Source of the DNA: Peptococcaceae bacterium | GTDB lineage: Bacteria; Bacillota; Dehalobacteriia; UBA4068; UBA4997 | Direction: 5' to 3' | DNA length: 64,000 nucleotides | Assembly (NCBI GenBank): GCA_022797295.1 | Contig: JAAWKH010000001.1 | Span: forward strand, 122,060 to 186,059 | In this document: one piece after another, positions 24,421-32,169 of the stretch | Position numbering within the stretch: the first letter of the stretch is position 1 | How the letters are laid out: each line of letters begins with the position of its first letter | Program-made: the position numbers and the translations under genes | The notes under the pieces: generated by a model | What the model saw: the letters and a program-made list of their open reading frames with translations, nothing else | Databases searched by the model: none | Told to the model about the DNA's origin: nothing

Positions 24421-24603
24421 GTGAACAAAACGAGCGAGCTTGAAAAGCAATTAAATGATGTTCTTGGCGAAGAAAAAACCAAGGCTGTTATGCAAGATTT
24501 AGCCTTGGTTATTGCCAAATATAATCTGGTTAAATCGCCAGAAATATGTAAGTTGCTGTTTGATTATATGGTGGTTGTTACAAAAGGCTGGAATTTGGTA
24601 TAA
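24421..24603 (+). CDS. Small early phage protein (up to 60 residues)
   Basis: Helical, with SELEKQLNDVLGEEKTKAVM and a hydrophobic C-terminal part; not recognised. The drawn start GTG 24421 lies inside the AAAGGAGGTG ribosome-binding site, which is awkward. An in-frame ACG at 24430 has the right spacing, as in the gene at 24012. Confidence 0.45.
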   Translation: MNKTSELEKQLNDVLGEEKTKAVMQDLALVIAKYNLVKSPEICKLLFDYMVVVTKGWNLV

Positions 24604-24924
24604 AGTGGACAATTCTCAGGATTTGGGCAAAACATCACTATAGGCGAAACAGGGGTAATATTTACGGTTTTATACCTTTGGTTGATGGTCAATGTATTTT
24701 AACTGATGAAAAACATTACGTGCTTGACAAACCTTGCAAACGTTATGAAGTATAAAAAGTGCCCTGCCAGCGGCAACCGACAGGGCAAAGGGCAGAAACC
24801 CAAAAAATATTAACTATTCTGATTTTATCCTATTTTAGGGCAAAAGTCAATGGTCTTTAGGCAATATTGTAAGCATTGTCACATAAAAATTTATAAAAAT
24901 TTATCCGAAAGGAGCCGTGTCAAT
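24604..24924. other. Gap of about 320 bp in the early region
   Basis: It holds an open stretch ending at 24755 with protein-like sequence (GNIYGFIPLVDG...) but no usable start codon, then hairpin repeat copy 4 (24754-24786), then AT-rich DNA up to the ribosome-binding site of the next gene. It is possibly the remnant of a small gene. Confidence 0.35.
24754..24786 (+). repeat. Leader hairpin repeat, copy 4
   Basis: A5, GTGCCCTGCC, an inner CGG-CAA-CCG, CAGGGC. Plus-strand member of the family, between a gene remnant and the small gene at 24925. Confidence 0.62.
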
Positions 24925-25110
24925 ATGACTAAGGTAAGTGTTTATTTGGTATCTTATGACGAAAACGGCAATAGAGTCGAAACTCTTTGGGATGATTTAA
25001 CCAAAGCTGAACAACGTGCTTGGCACGAAAGGGCACTAGATCAAATGATGGGTACTTTGGGTTATAGGAGAGCCTCGTCGGAAGAAGCTGCTTTGGCAGA
25101 CGCTATCTAA
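24925..25110 (+). CDS. Small phage protein (61 residues)
   Basis: Starts MTKVSVYLVSYDENGNRVE with AAAGGAG at good spacing; the C-terminus is helical and charged. Not recognised. It lies between hairpin copy 4 and the zinc-ribbon gene. Confidence 0.55.
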   Translation: MTKVSVYLVSYDENGNRVETLWDDLTKAEQRAWHERALDQMMGTLGYRRASSEEAALADAI

Positions 25111-25195
25111 CCACCTAAGGGCATAGTCTTATAAATATATAGGCTGTGCCTATTTTATAAATGGACAAGCATTATTAAAAGGAGGCGGCAAAGAT

Positions 25196-25360
25196 ATGAA
25201 CATAGACTTGGGCAAGAAATGTCAGCAAATCCAATGCTGTAAATGTGGCCAAAATTGGGTAGTTGCCAAAGGTCAGCAAATAGGCGTAAAGGCCAGTGGT
25301 TATGTTTGCCCCTGGTGCAGCAGCAAAAAACGGAAAGGAGAAGAAAATGCAGAAAAGTAA
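25196..25360 (+). CDS. Small zinc-ribbon protein (54 residues)
   Basis: CCKCG near residue 15 and CPWC near residue 40 make a four-cysteine zinc ribbon, of the kind found in Com-like and other small phage regulators. A lysine-rich tail follows. GGAGG precedes the ATG. Its last 14 bases overlap the next gene. It may bind nucleic acid; the partner is unknown. Confidence 0.65.
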   Translation: MNIDLGKKCQQIQCCKCGQNWVVAKGQQIGVKASGYVCPWCSSKKRKGEENAEK

Positions 25361-25979
25361 ATTAATGGCCGTTGGTATGTTGGTGTGTGCTTTGTCCGGC
25401 TTTGGCTTGGGGATGTTAGATGTTCAGGCCGCATTGCTACCAAATAATCTGAACACAGTAGAAATCGTGCCGGATTTGGCGGTATATTCGCCAGAGCCAG
25501 AAGCCGCAACCCCAGCACAACCGGCGGTGGAGCCAGCTAAGCTTTACACTGAAGCTGATGTGGAAATGCTGGCCCGGCTTATCTACACCGAGGCCCGCGG
25601 GGTTAAGAGCAAAACTGAGCAGGCGGCGGTTGTCTGGTGTGTGCTTAATCGGTTGGATAACCCCAACCGATTGCAGAAAACCATTGCTGAGGTGGTGACT
25701 GCGCCGCATCAGTTTGACTGGCGGCCTTGGGTGCCGGTGCTGCCGGAGTTTGCGGAGCTGGCCGAGGACGTGCTGGAACGCTGGCAGGCCGAAAAGTCGG
25801 CGACCGCAGGGAGTCCAGCGAGCCCCGCAGGGGCGAGTCGGAGCCAGGTTGATGTGGGGCGGGTGTTGCCGGCGGAATATCAGTATTTTGAGGGCTGGGG
25901 TGGTCGGAACTGGTTCAGCGCGGAGTGGCGGTCTGATGAGTATTGGGACTGGAGTTTGCCAAGTCCGTATGAGGATTGA
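25347..25979 (+). CDS. SleB/CwlJ-like cell wall hydrolase (Hydrolase_2)
   Basis: 210 residues. A signal peptide (about residues 1-28, ending VQA) leads to a domain starting at residue 67 with EADVEMLARLIYTEARG, where the glutamate of the EARG motif is catalytic, then AAVVWCVLNRL and HQFDW. These enzymes cut cortex or vegetative peptidoglycan. Prophages of Clostridia often carry a copy in the early region; its role there is unclear. An insert of about 17 residues between RWQAEK and DVGRVLP is coded by a GC-rich palindromic stretch. Confidence 0.85.
   Translation: MQKSKLMAVGMLVCALSGFGLGMLDVQAALLPNNLNTVEIVPDLAVYSPEPEAATPAQPAVEPAKLYTEADVEMLARLIYTEARGVKSKTEQAAVVWCVLNRLDNPNRLQKTIAEVVTAPHQFDWRPWVPVLPEFAELAEDVLERWQAEKSATAGSPASPAGASRSQVDVGRVLPAEYQYFEGWGGRNWFSAEWRSDEYWDWSLPSPYED
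25797..25847 (+). repeat. GC-rich palindromic insert inside the hydrolase gene
   Basis: 51 bp, in frame, coding for a Ser/Ala/Gly/Pro-rich segment. It contains CCCC-GCA-GGGG at its centre and repeated GTCGG/AGTCC units. It interrupts an otherwise well-conserved region of the domain and looks like a REP-type insertion. Confidence 0.5.
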
Positions 25980-25982
25980 GAA

Positions 25983-26474
25983 ATGTCGAAGAAATATCCG
26001 CCAATATTAGATGTAACCTGCGGCGGCAGAATGATGTGGTTTAATCATCACAATCCACTGTGTTTGTATTTGGATAATCGGGAACTGCCGCCAACAGATA
26101 TTGACAATGGCAGATTATTTGAAGTCAAGCCGGATATGCTGGCAGATTTTAGGCATTTGCCATTCCCGGATAACACATTTCATTTGGTTGTTTTTGACCC
26201 ACCGCATTTAACCAGAGTATCAGACAAGGCATATTTGAAAATTAAGTTTGAGCGCTTATCCAACACTTGGCAAGAAGATTTGAAAGCCGGTTTTGATGAG
26301 TGTATGAGGGTGCTGACTGATTATGGAACCTTGATATTCAAATGGTCTGAAATTCAGATACCGACCAGAAAGGTGATTGAGGTAATAGGTCAGCAGCCAT
26401 TGTTTGGGCATATTTCAGGCCGGCAGAGCAAAACGCACTGGATGGCGTTTCTGAAAGTGCCTAACTATTTATAA
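25983..26474 (+). CDS. Phage SAM-dependent methyltransferase
   Basis: 163 residues. DVTCGGRMMWF replaces the usual SAM glycine loop, and DPPH near residue 77 is the catalytic motif expected for N6-adenine/N4-cytosine transfer. GTLIFKWSEIQI follows. It probably modifies phage DNA against restriction; no nuclease partner is near. It starts 3 bp after the hydrolase stop. Confidence 0.75.
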   Translation: MSKKYPPILDVTCGGRMMWFNHHNPLCLYLDNRELPPTDIDNGRLFEVKPDMLADFRHLPFPDNTFHLVVFDPPHLTRVSDKAYLKIKFERLSNTWQEDLKAGFDECMRVLTDYGTLIFKWSEIQIPTRKVIEVIGQQPLFGHISGRQSKTHWMAFLKVPNYL

Positions 26475-26492
26475 AAATCGGAGGTTTTGCCA

Positions 26493-26777
26493 ATGGCTTT
26501 TGGTTATGATTATACGCACAGCGAAATAGGTGCGAATGGCGAGGAATATATAACGTTTATGACCTGTCCGGAAAGGCTGGATAATAACGGTTTACGCTAT
26601 GGTCCTGCAATTTATATCCTTAATGACCATATCAAAAATTGTGCAACTGTTTTCCGTTTTCTGTGGCAGTTTGGCCGCCCTTTGGGGTTTGAGCAAATTG
26701 CAGTTTTGAAAGAAGAAACTATCTGTGATACAGAGGTTCCAGCCTTAATGAACAAGCTGGGAATAAGTATTGCATAG
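26493..26777 (+). CDS. Hypothetical phage protein (94 residues)
   Basis: Not recognised. It begins MAFGYDYTHSEIGANGEEY and is mixed alpha/beta, soluble. CGGAGG lies eight nt before the ATG at 26493. It lies in the early operon between the methyltransferase and the DUF551 gene. Confidence 0.55.
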   Translation: MAFGYDYTHSEIGANGEEYITFMTCPERLDNNGLRYGPAIYILNDHIKNCATVFRFLWQFGRPLGFEQIAVLKEETICDTEVPALMNKLGISIA

Positions 26778-26802
26778 AAATTCAAATGAAAGGTGAAACA
26801 CG

Positions 26803-27171
26803 ATGACGATTGAAGAAGCAATTCAGATTTTAGATCCGAAAACCTGTAGTGAGGCTTTAGAAAAATATTCAACCGATATTGAAACTCTTGAGGCTTGTAT
26901 TGAGGCTCAAAACGTTGTGTTTGATGAGCTGCGCAAGCGTCAGTGGATAAGCGTTAAGGATAGGTTGCCACAGGGTAGCAATGGCAAGAGCCTATGTCAA
27001 ATGGTTATAGCATACACAGTTGACAAAGAAATGGCTGTTGGTTGGTTAAATGGGCAGATATGGTATTTAATACCAGGTAAAGAAGACACAATATGCACCT
27101 TTGCACGTGACTATGTAACCCACTGGCAGCCATTACCTGAACCGCCAAAGGAGGTGCAAGAAAATGCGTAA
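26803..27171 (+). CDS. DUF551 phage protein
   Basis: 122 residues. The C-terminal two thirds have the DUF551 frame WISVKDRLPQ ... VTHWQPLPEPP, common in phages of both Gram-positive and Gram-negative hosts. The N-terminal 40 residues are helical and acidic. Function unknown. Confidence 0.8.
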   Translation: MTIEEAIQILDPKTCSEALEKYSTDIETLEACIEAQNVVFDELRKRQWISVKDRLPQGSNGKSLCQMVIAYTVDKEMAVGWLNGQIWYLIPGKEDTICTFARDYVTHWQPLPEPPKEVQENA

Positions 27172-27259
27172 CAAAATTCTTGAAAACTGGCAGGAAGTAT
27201 TTTGGTTGGGCTGCGGCCTCAGCTTTCTGCTTGGCTGTGTGGTTGGGTGGTTGATATAA
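27164..27259 (+). CDS. Single-helix membrane microprotein (31 residues)
   Basis: MRNKILENWQEVFW followed by one hydrophobic helix. AAAGGAGGTG precedes the ATG. It overlaps the DUF551 gene by 8 bp and shares one base with the rusA start. No function known. Confidence 0.55.
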   Translation: MRNKILENWQEVFWLGCGLSFLLGCVVGWLI

Positions 27260-27684
27260 TGCAGATTAGTTTCACCGTTCCAGGCGAGCCGCAGGGCAAA
27301 GGCCGGCCAAAGTTCAGCCGGCAGGGTGGGTTTGTTAAAACCTATACGCCAGATAAAACAGTTTTGTATGAGAACTTGATTCGCACCGAATACCTGCGGC
27401 AGTGCTCCGGCCAGCGGTTTGCAGATAAGGAGCCGCTGGCAATGCACATCAAAGCCTATTACAGTATTCCGGCCAGCGCTAGCAAGAAGCGGCAGGCTGC
27501 TATGGAGGCCGGGGAAATTAGGCCGGTGAAGAAGCCGGACGCAGATAACATAATCAAAGTTGTGGCAGATAGCCTTAATCAGGCTGCTTACCGTGACGAC
27601 GCGGATTTGGTTAAGGTGGATCTGGAGAAGTTTTACTCTTGGCAACCAAGGATTGAAGTTGAGATAAAAAGTTTGGAGGAGTGA
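27259..27684 (+). CDS. rusA: RusA-family Holliday junction resolvase
   Basis: 141 residues. FTVPGEPQGKGRPKF at the start and KKPDADNIIKVVADSLN near residue 95, then DDADLVKVDLEKFY, contain the aspartates that bind Mg2+. RusA cuts Holliday junctions and branched DNA from phage recombination and replication. It starts in the TAATG overlap after the microprotein. It is followed by recombination ATPases. Confidence 0.92.
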   Translation: MQISFTVPGEPQGKGRPKFSRQGGFVKTYTPDKTVLYENLIRTEYLRQCSGQRFADKEPLAMHIKAYYSIPASASKKRQAAMEAGEIRPVKKPDADNIIKVVADSLNQAAYRDDADLVKVDLEKFYSWQPRIEVEIKSLEE

Positions 27685-27689
27685 ATGTA

Positions 27690-28964
27690 ATGGTAAAAAT
27701 TAATAAGCTGGAAATTGAGAATGTAAAGCGGATAAAAGCGGTGCAGCTGGAGCCTAAGGCCGAGGGGCTGACGGTTATTGGCGGGCGGAACCGGCAGGGC
27801 AAAACCTCGGTTATTGACGCTATCGCCTGGGCGTTGGGCGGCGACCGTTTCCGGCCAAGCCAGGCGCAGCGGGAGGGCGCATTAACGCCGCCGGATTTGC
27901 GGGTTGAGCTGGACAACGGCCTGATTGTGGAGCGGCGGGGCAAAAACAGCGAGCTTAAAGTGACCGACCCCTCCGGCCGCCGGGGCGGGCAGCAGCTGCT
28001 AAATGAGTTCGTGGAGCAGTTGGCCCTGGATTTGCCGCGCTTTATGCAGGCCAGCAGCCGGGAAAAGGCTAACACGCTGCTGCAAATAATCGGGCTGCGG
28101 GAACAGCTGGCCGCCCTGGAGGGGCAGGAGCAGGATTTATATAACCGCCGGCGGTCTATTGGTCAGATTGCTACTCAAAAAGCCAAATATGCCGAGGAGT
28201 TACCATTTGACCCAACCGCGCCCACGGAGCCGGTGAGCGTATCCGAGCTTATCCGGCAGCAGCAGGAGATATTGGCCCGGAACGGTGAGAACCAACGCAA
28301 GCGGGCGCAGGCGGCCAGCTTGCAGGCAGAGAAGGAGCGGCTGCGGCGGCAGTTAGCGGACTTGCAAGCCCGGTATGATGAAATTTGCTGCAGTTTGGAG
28401 ATTGCTCAAAAGTCGGCGGCGGCTTTGCTGGATGAATCCACCGCCGAGCTGGAGGAAAACATTGCCAATATCGAGCAGCTGAACCGCCGGGTGCAAAGCA
28501 ATCTGGACCGGGAGCGGGCCTTAGACGAGGTGGCGCAGTATCAGGCGGAATATGACGGGCTGAGCGAGGCTCTGGAGCAGTGCCGGCAGGCCAAGCTTGA
28601 TTTGCTGGCCGGGGCGCAAATGCCTTTGCCCGGCCTTTCGGTGGCGGAGGGTGAGCTGGTATACCAGGGGCAGCGTTGGGATAATATGTCGGCCTCGGAG
28701 CAGCTGCGGGTGGCGGTGGCCGTGGTGCGGCGGCTGAACCCGAAATGCGGCTTTGTGCTGCTGGACAAGTTGGAGCAGATGGATTTGCCCACGCTCCAGG
28801 AGTTCGGCAGTTGGCTGGAGGCCGAGGGGTTGCAGGTTATCGCCACCAGGGTGAGCACTGGCGGCGAGTGTAGCGTGATTATTGAGGACGGTTATATTAA
28901 GGAGCCGGAGCAAGCGGATGAAGCGGCTCAGGTGAAATTGGATTGGAAAGCGGGTGTATTTTAA
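27690..28964 (+). CDS. SMC/Rad50-like AAA ATPase
   Basis: 424 residues. The Walker A is GGRNRQGKTSVID near residue 30. A long coiled coil (about 140-300) separates it from a C-terminal half with NMSASEQLRVAVAVVRRL, an ABC-type signature, and a Walker-B-like GFVLLDKLEQMD. The compact size fits phage AAA_23/RecN-like recombination proteins. It probably works with the AAA_24 protein encoded next, whose start overlaps (TAATG). ATG 27690 is preferred over GTG 27681, which lies in the ribosome-binding site. Confidence 0.8.
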   Translation: MVKINKLEIENVKRIKAVQLEPKAEGLTVIGGRNRQGKTSVIDAIAWALGGDRFRPSQAQREGALTPPDLRVELDNGLIVERRGKNSELKVTDPSGRRGGQQLLNEFVEQLALDLPRFMQASSREKANTLLQIIGLREQLAALEGQEQDLYNRRRSIGQIATQKAKYAEELPFDPTAPTEPVSVSELIRQQQEILARNGENQRKRAQAASLQAEKERLRRQLADLQARYDEICCSLEIAQKSAAALLDESTAELEENIANIEQLNRRVQSNLDRERALDEVAQYQAEYDGLSEALEQCRQAKLDLLAGAQMPLPGLSVAEGELVYQGQRWDNMSASEQLRVAVAVVRRLNPKCGFVLLDKLEQMDLPTLQEFGSWLEAEGLQVIATRVSTGGECSVIIEDGYIKEPEQADEAAQVKLDWKAGVF

Positions 28965-29986
28965 TGGAAATTTGCAGAGGAAAAATTGGCGGAGCGCAAA
29001 AGATGGTGCTGTATGGGCCGGAGGGGATAGGCAAAAGCACCTTTGCGGCGCAGCTGCCGCAGCCGTTATTTATCGACACGGAGGGCGGCACCAGGCATTT
29101 GGATGTGCAGCGGTTTGCGGAGCGACCCAGCAGTTGGACGCTGCTGCTGGAGCAGGTGAACTATGTGCAGAGCCACCCGGAGGTGTGCCGGACGTTGGTT
29201 ATCGACACGGCGGATTGGGCGGAGGCCCTTTGCGTGCGGCATATCTGCGACAAGGCGCAGTTGGGCGGCTTGGAGGATTTTGGCTATGGTAAGGGTTACG
29301 TTTACTTACAGGAGGAATTTGCCCGGCTTTTGCAGCTGTTGACCGATTTGGCTGAGGGCCGGGGCGTGAATGTGCTGCTGACAGCCCACGCGGCTATGCG
29401 CAAGTTTGAGCAGCCGCAGGAGATGGGCGCTTATGACCGCTGGGAGCTGAAGCTGAGTAAAAAGGTGGCTCCGCTGGTTAAGGAGTGGGCGGATTTGCTG
29501 CTGTTTGCTAATTACGAGGTGATTACGCTGACGGATACTAACAGCAAGCGGAAAACGGCCACCGGCGGTGAGCGGGTGATGTATGCTATGCACCACCCTT
29601 GCTGGGACGCGAAAAACCGGCACGGACTGCCGGACAAGCTGCCGTTTAATTATGCGGCAGTTGCTCAGATATTTACAGGGGCAGTGGCGCAGGCGGAAAC
29701 ACAGCCTGCCGAAAAGGAGCAGCCGACAGCCCAGCTTCGGCCTGCCAAAGCTGCTTATGGGGAAACGCCGATTAGTCAGCTGCCTAAATCTTTGGCTGCC
29801 TTGATGTTTGAGTACAATGTGACGGAGGCTGAATTGCAGCAAGTGGTGGCGGATAGGGGTTATTTCCCGGCGGACACGCCTATTTTGAACTATGGCGAGG
29901 ATTTTATTAACGGTAAGCTGGTGGCCTGCTGGCCGCAGGTGTTCCGGTTAATTGAGCAGAAAAGAAGTCCTGGAATGTCCGGTTAA
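28964..29986 (+). CDS. Phage AAA_24 / Sak4-like nucleotide-binding ATPase
   Basis: 340 residues. Walker A GPEGIGKSTFAAQ near residue 20 is followed by LFIDTEGGTRHLD, TLVIDTADW and NVLLTAHA, matching the AAA_24 family, to which Sak4-type single-strand annealing proteins belong. The C-terminal 100 residues are a variable linker and a small helical domain. It should support strand annealing or replication with the DUF669 protein. Confidence 0.85.
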   Translation: MEICRGKIGGAQKMVLYGPEGIGKSTFAAQLPQPLFIDTEGGTRHLDVQRFAERPSSWTLLLEQVNYVQSHPEVCRTLVIDTADWAEALCVRHICDKAQLGGLEDFGYGKGYVYLQEEFARLLQLLTDLAEGRGVNVLLTAHAAMRKFEQPQEMGAYDRWELKLSKKVAPLVKEWADLLLFANYEVITLTDTNSKRKTATGGERVMYAMHHPCWDAKNRHGLPDKLPFNYAAVAQIFTGAVAQAETQPAEKEQPTAQLRPAKAAYGETPISQLPKSLAALMFEYNVTEAELQQVVADRGYFPADTPILNYGEDFINGKLVACWPQVFRLIEQKRSPGMSG

Positions 29987-30040
29987 TATGCAATAAAATT
30001 ATAACTAGCAAAGATTAATTAATTTATGGAGGATAGAAAA

Positions 30041-30529
30041 ATGACGAATTATCAGAGTAACGAGCGCGAGCTGGATTGGAACAGCTCTATCAGCAACGAC
30101 AGTCCGGAGTTTGTGGTGTTGCCGGAGGGGGATTACGATTTTCAGGTAGTGGAGCTGGAGCGCAGCCGCCACGCGGGCAGCGCCAAACTGCCGCCCTGCA
30201 ACAAGGCCATTGTGCATATCCGCATAACTGACGGGGCCGGGGTGGCTATCATTAAGCACAACCTGTTTCTGCACAGCCGCTGCGAGGGTCTGCTTTGCGA
30301 CTTTTTCTGCGGTATTGGCCAGCGCAAGCGGGGCGAGGATAAGCCGATGAACTGGCAGCAGGTTGTGGGGGCGCGCGGCCGGGCCAAGGTGGGGATTCGT
30401 ACTTACAGCAAGGAGGGCCGGGAGTATAAAACCAATGAGATTAAGCGGTTTTATGAGGCACAGCCTGCGCATAATAACCTGCCTTGGCCGGAAGCTCCGC
30501 AGCCGCCCCGCGAAGACGAGGTGTTCTGA
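30041..30529 (+). CDS. DUF669 phage protein
   Basis: 162 residues. The beta-rich domain starts with a VLPEGDYDFQVVELERS pattern and later has GIGQRKRGE, as in DUF669 proteins found beside AAA_24 ATPases. The fold and place suggest a single-strand-DNA-binding role. The proline-rich, acidic C-terminus (ending REDEVF) is like the tail of SSB proteins. GGAGG is at good spacing for ATG 30041. Confidence 0.8.
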   Translation: MTNYQSNERELDWNSSISNDSPEFVVLPEGDYDFQVVELERSRHAGSAKLPPCNKAIVHIRITDGAGVAIIKHNLFLHSRCEGLLCDFFCGIGQRKRGEDKPMNWQQVVGARGRAKVGIRTYSKEGREYKTNEIKRFYEAQPAHNNLPWPEAPQPPREDEVF

Positions 30530-32139
30530 TGAGAGGCGCAAGAATGGAGTTGCGGCCATATCAGCAAGAGGCTATGGCGGCGGTGCAGGCGCAGTGGGAG
30601 GATGGGCGGCGTAAAACCTTGCTGGTGCTGCCCACCGGCTGTGGCAAGACGATTGTTTTCTGCAAACTGGCCGAGGAGTTGGTGCGGCAGGGGCAGAGGG
30701 TGCTTATTTTGGCGCACCGGGGCGAGCTTTTGGAGCAGGCGGCGGTCAAATTGCAGGAAAGCACGGGCCTGGCTTGTGCGCTGGAAAAGGCGGAAAGCAG
30801 CAGCCTGGGCAGCTGGTGCCGGGTGGTGGTTGGCTCTGTGCAGAGCCTTACACGGCAAAAGCGGTTGGAGCAGTTTGCCCCGCAGCATTTTGGGGCCGTG
30901 ATTGTGGACGAGGCGCACCATATTTTGTCCGACAGCTATCAGCGGGTTTTGCAGCATTTTGCCGGAACTAAAGTGCTTGGGGTTACGGCCACGCCGGACC
31001 GGGCGGATATGCGCAACCTGGGCCAGTTTTTTGACAGTCTGGCCTATGAGTACACCTTGCCGCAGGCGATCCGCGAGGGGTATTTAGCGCCGATTCGGGC
31101 CCAGACTATCCCATTGCAGCTGGATTTGAGCGGGGTGGCAATGCAGAGCGGCGATTTTAAGGCGGCGGATTTGGATTGCGCACTGGAGCCTTATTTGCAG
31201 CAGATTGCGTCGGAAATGCAGAAGTACTGCCGGGGCCGCAAAACGGTGGTGTTTCTGCCGCTGGTTAGCACGTCGCAGAAGTTTTGCGCTATCTTGCAGG
31301 AGCAGGGTTTTCGGGCGGCCGAGGTGAACGGTGAGAGCGCCAGCCGGGCGGCGGTGCTGCGGGACTTTGCGGCAGGTGAGTATGATGTGCTTTGCAACTC
31401 TATGCTGCTAACCGAGGGCTGGGACTGCCCGGCGGTGGATTGCGTGGTGGTGTTGCGGCCCACCAAAAGCCGCAGCTTATACTGCCAAATGGTGGGCCGT
31501 GGCACCCGGCTAGCGCAGGGCAAGGAATATCTGTTGCTGCTGGACTTTCTCTGGCATACGGAGCGGCACGAGCTTTGCCGCCCGGCTCAGCTGATTTGCG
31601 CTGCACCGGAGGTGGCCCGGCAGATGACGGAGAATTTGGCTGCCGATACGGAGGGCGGCCCGGTGGATATTATGGAGGCGGAGCAGCGGGCCAGCGACGA
31701 GGTGGTGGCCCAGCGAGAGGAAGCGTTGGCGCGGCAACTGGCTGAGATGCGCAGGCGCAAGGCCCGGCTGGTTGACCCTCTGCAATTTGAGATGTCTATT
31801 CAGGCGCAGGATTTGCTGGATTGGCGGCCCAGCTTTGGTTGGGAGATGGGCCCGGCCAGCCAGAAGCAGCTGGAGCTTTTGGAGAAGCGGGGCATTTTGC
31901 CCGACCAGGTGGATTGCGCCGGCAAGGCGGCTTTGCTGATTGAGAGGCTGCAAAAGCGGCAGCGGGAAGGGCTGACCACGCCGAAGCAAATTCGCATATT
32001 GGAGCGATACGGCTTCCGCAACGTGGGCTGCTGGCCCTTTGAAGCGGCTAGCCAGATGATTGCCCGCATTGCGGCCTTGGGTTGGCGAGGGGCGCCGCCG
32101 GGGATTAGAGCGGCTGAGTATAGTCCAGAACAATACTAA
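30529..32139 (+). CDS. Superfamily II DEAD/DEAH-box helicase
   Basis: 536 residues. Motifs in order: PYQQEAM (Q motif), PTGCGKT (I), DEAHH (II), VTATPDR (III), then in domain 2 LLTEGWDCPAVD (V) and QMVGRGTR (VI). It resembles the ResIII-type helicases of phage replication modules, which unwind DNA at the origin or forks. The ATG at 30529 shares a base with the previous stop. The last 130 residues are a helical extension. Confidence 0.9.
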   Translation: MRGARMELRPYQQEAMAAVQAQWEDGRRKTLLVLPTGCGKTIVFCKLAEELVRQGQRVLILAHRGELLEQAAVKLQESTGLACALEKAESSSLGSWCRVVVGSVQSLTRQKRLEQFAPQHFGAVIVDEAHHILSDSYQRVLQHFAGTKVLGVTATPDRADMRNLGQFFDSLAYEYTLPQAIREGYLAPIRAQTIPLQLDLSGVAMQSGDFKAADLDCALEPYLQQIASEMQKYCRGRKTVVFLPLVSTSQKFCAILQEQGFRAAEVNGESASRAAVLRDFAAGEYDVLCNSMLLTEGWDCPAVDCVVVLRPTKSRSLYCQMVGRGTRLAQGKEYLLLLDFLWHTERHELCRPAQLICAAPEVARQMTENLAADTEGGPVDIMEAEQRASDEVVAQREEALARQLAEMRRRKARLVDPLQFEMSIQAQDLLDWRPSFGWEMGPASQKQLELLEKRGILPDQVDCAGKAALLIERLQKRQREGLTTPKQIRILERYGFRNVGCWPFEAASQMIARIAALGWRGAPPGIRAAEYSPEQY

Positions 32140-32169
32140 ATAATACTATTTAAATAAGGAAGAAATTAG

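Noticed and set aside
24600..24755. Open stretch with protein-like end (VDGQCILTDEKHYVL)
   Set aside because: No ATG, GTG or TTG start with a ribosome-binding site was found; kept only as a possible remnant.
25196..25979. SleB-like hydrolase considered as a host germination enzyme
   Set aside because: It lies in the phage early operon far from attL/attR, overlaps a phage zinc-ribbon gene, and such copies are common in clostridial prophages.
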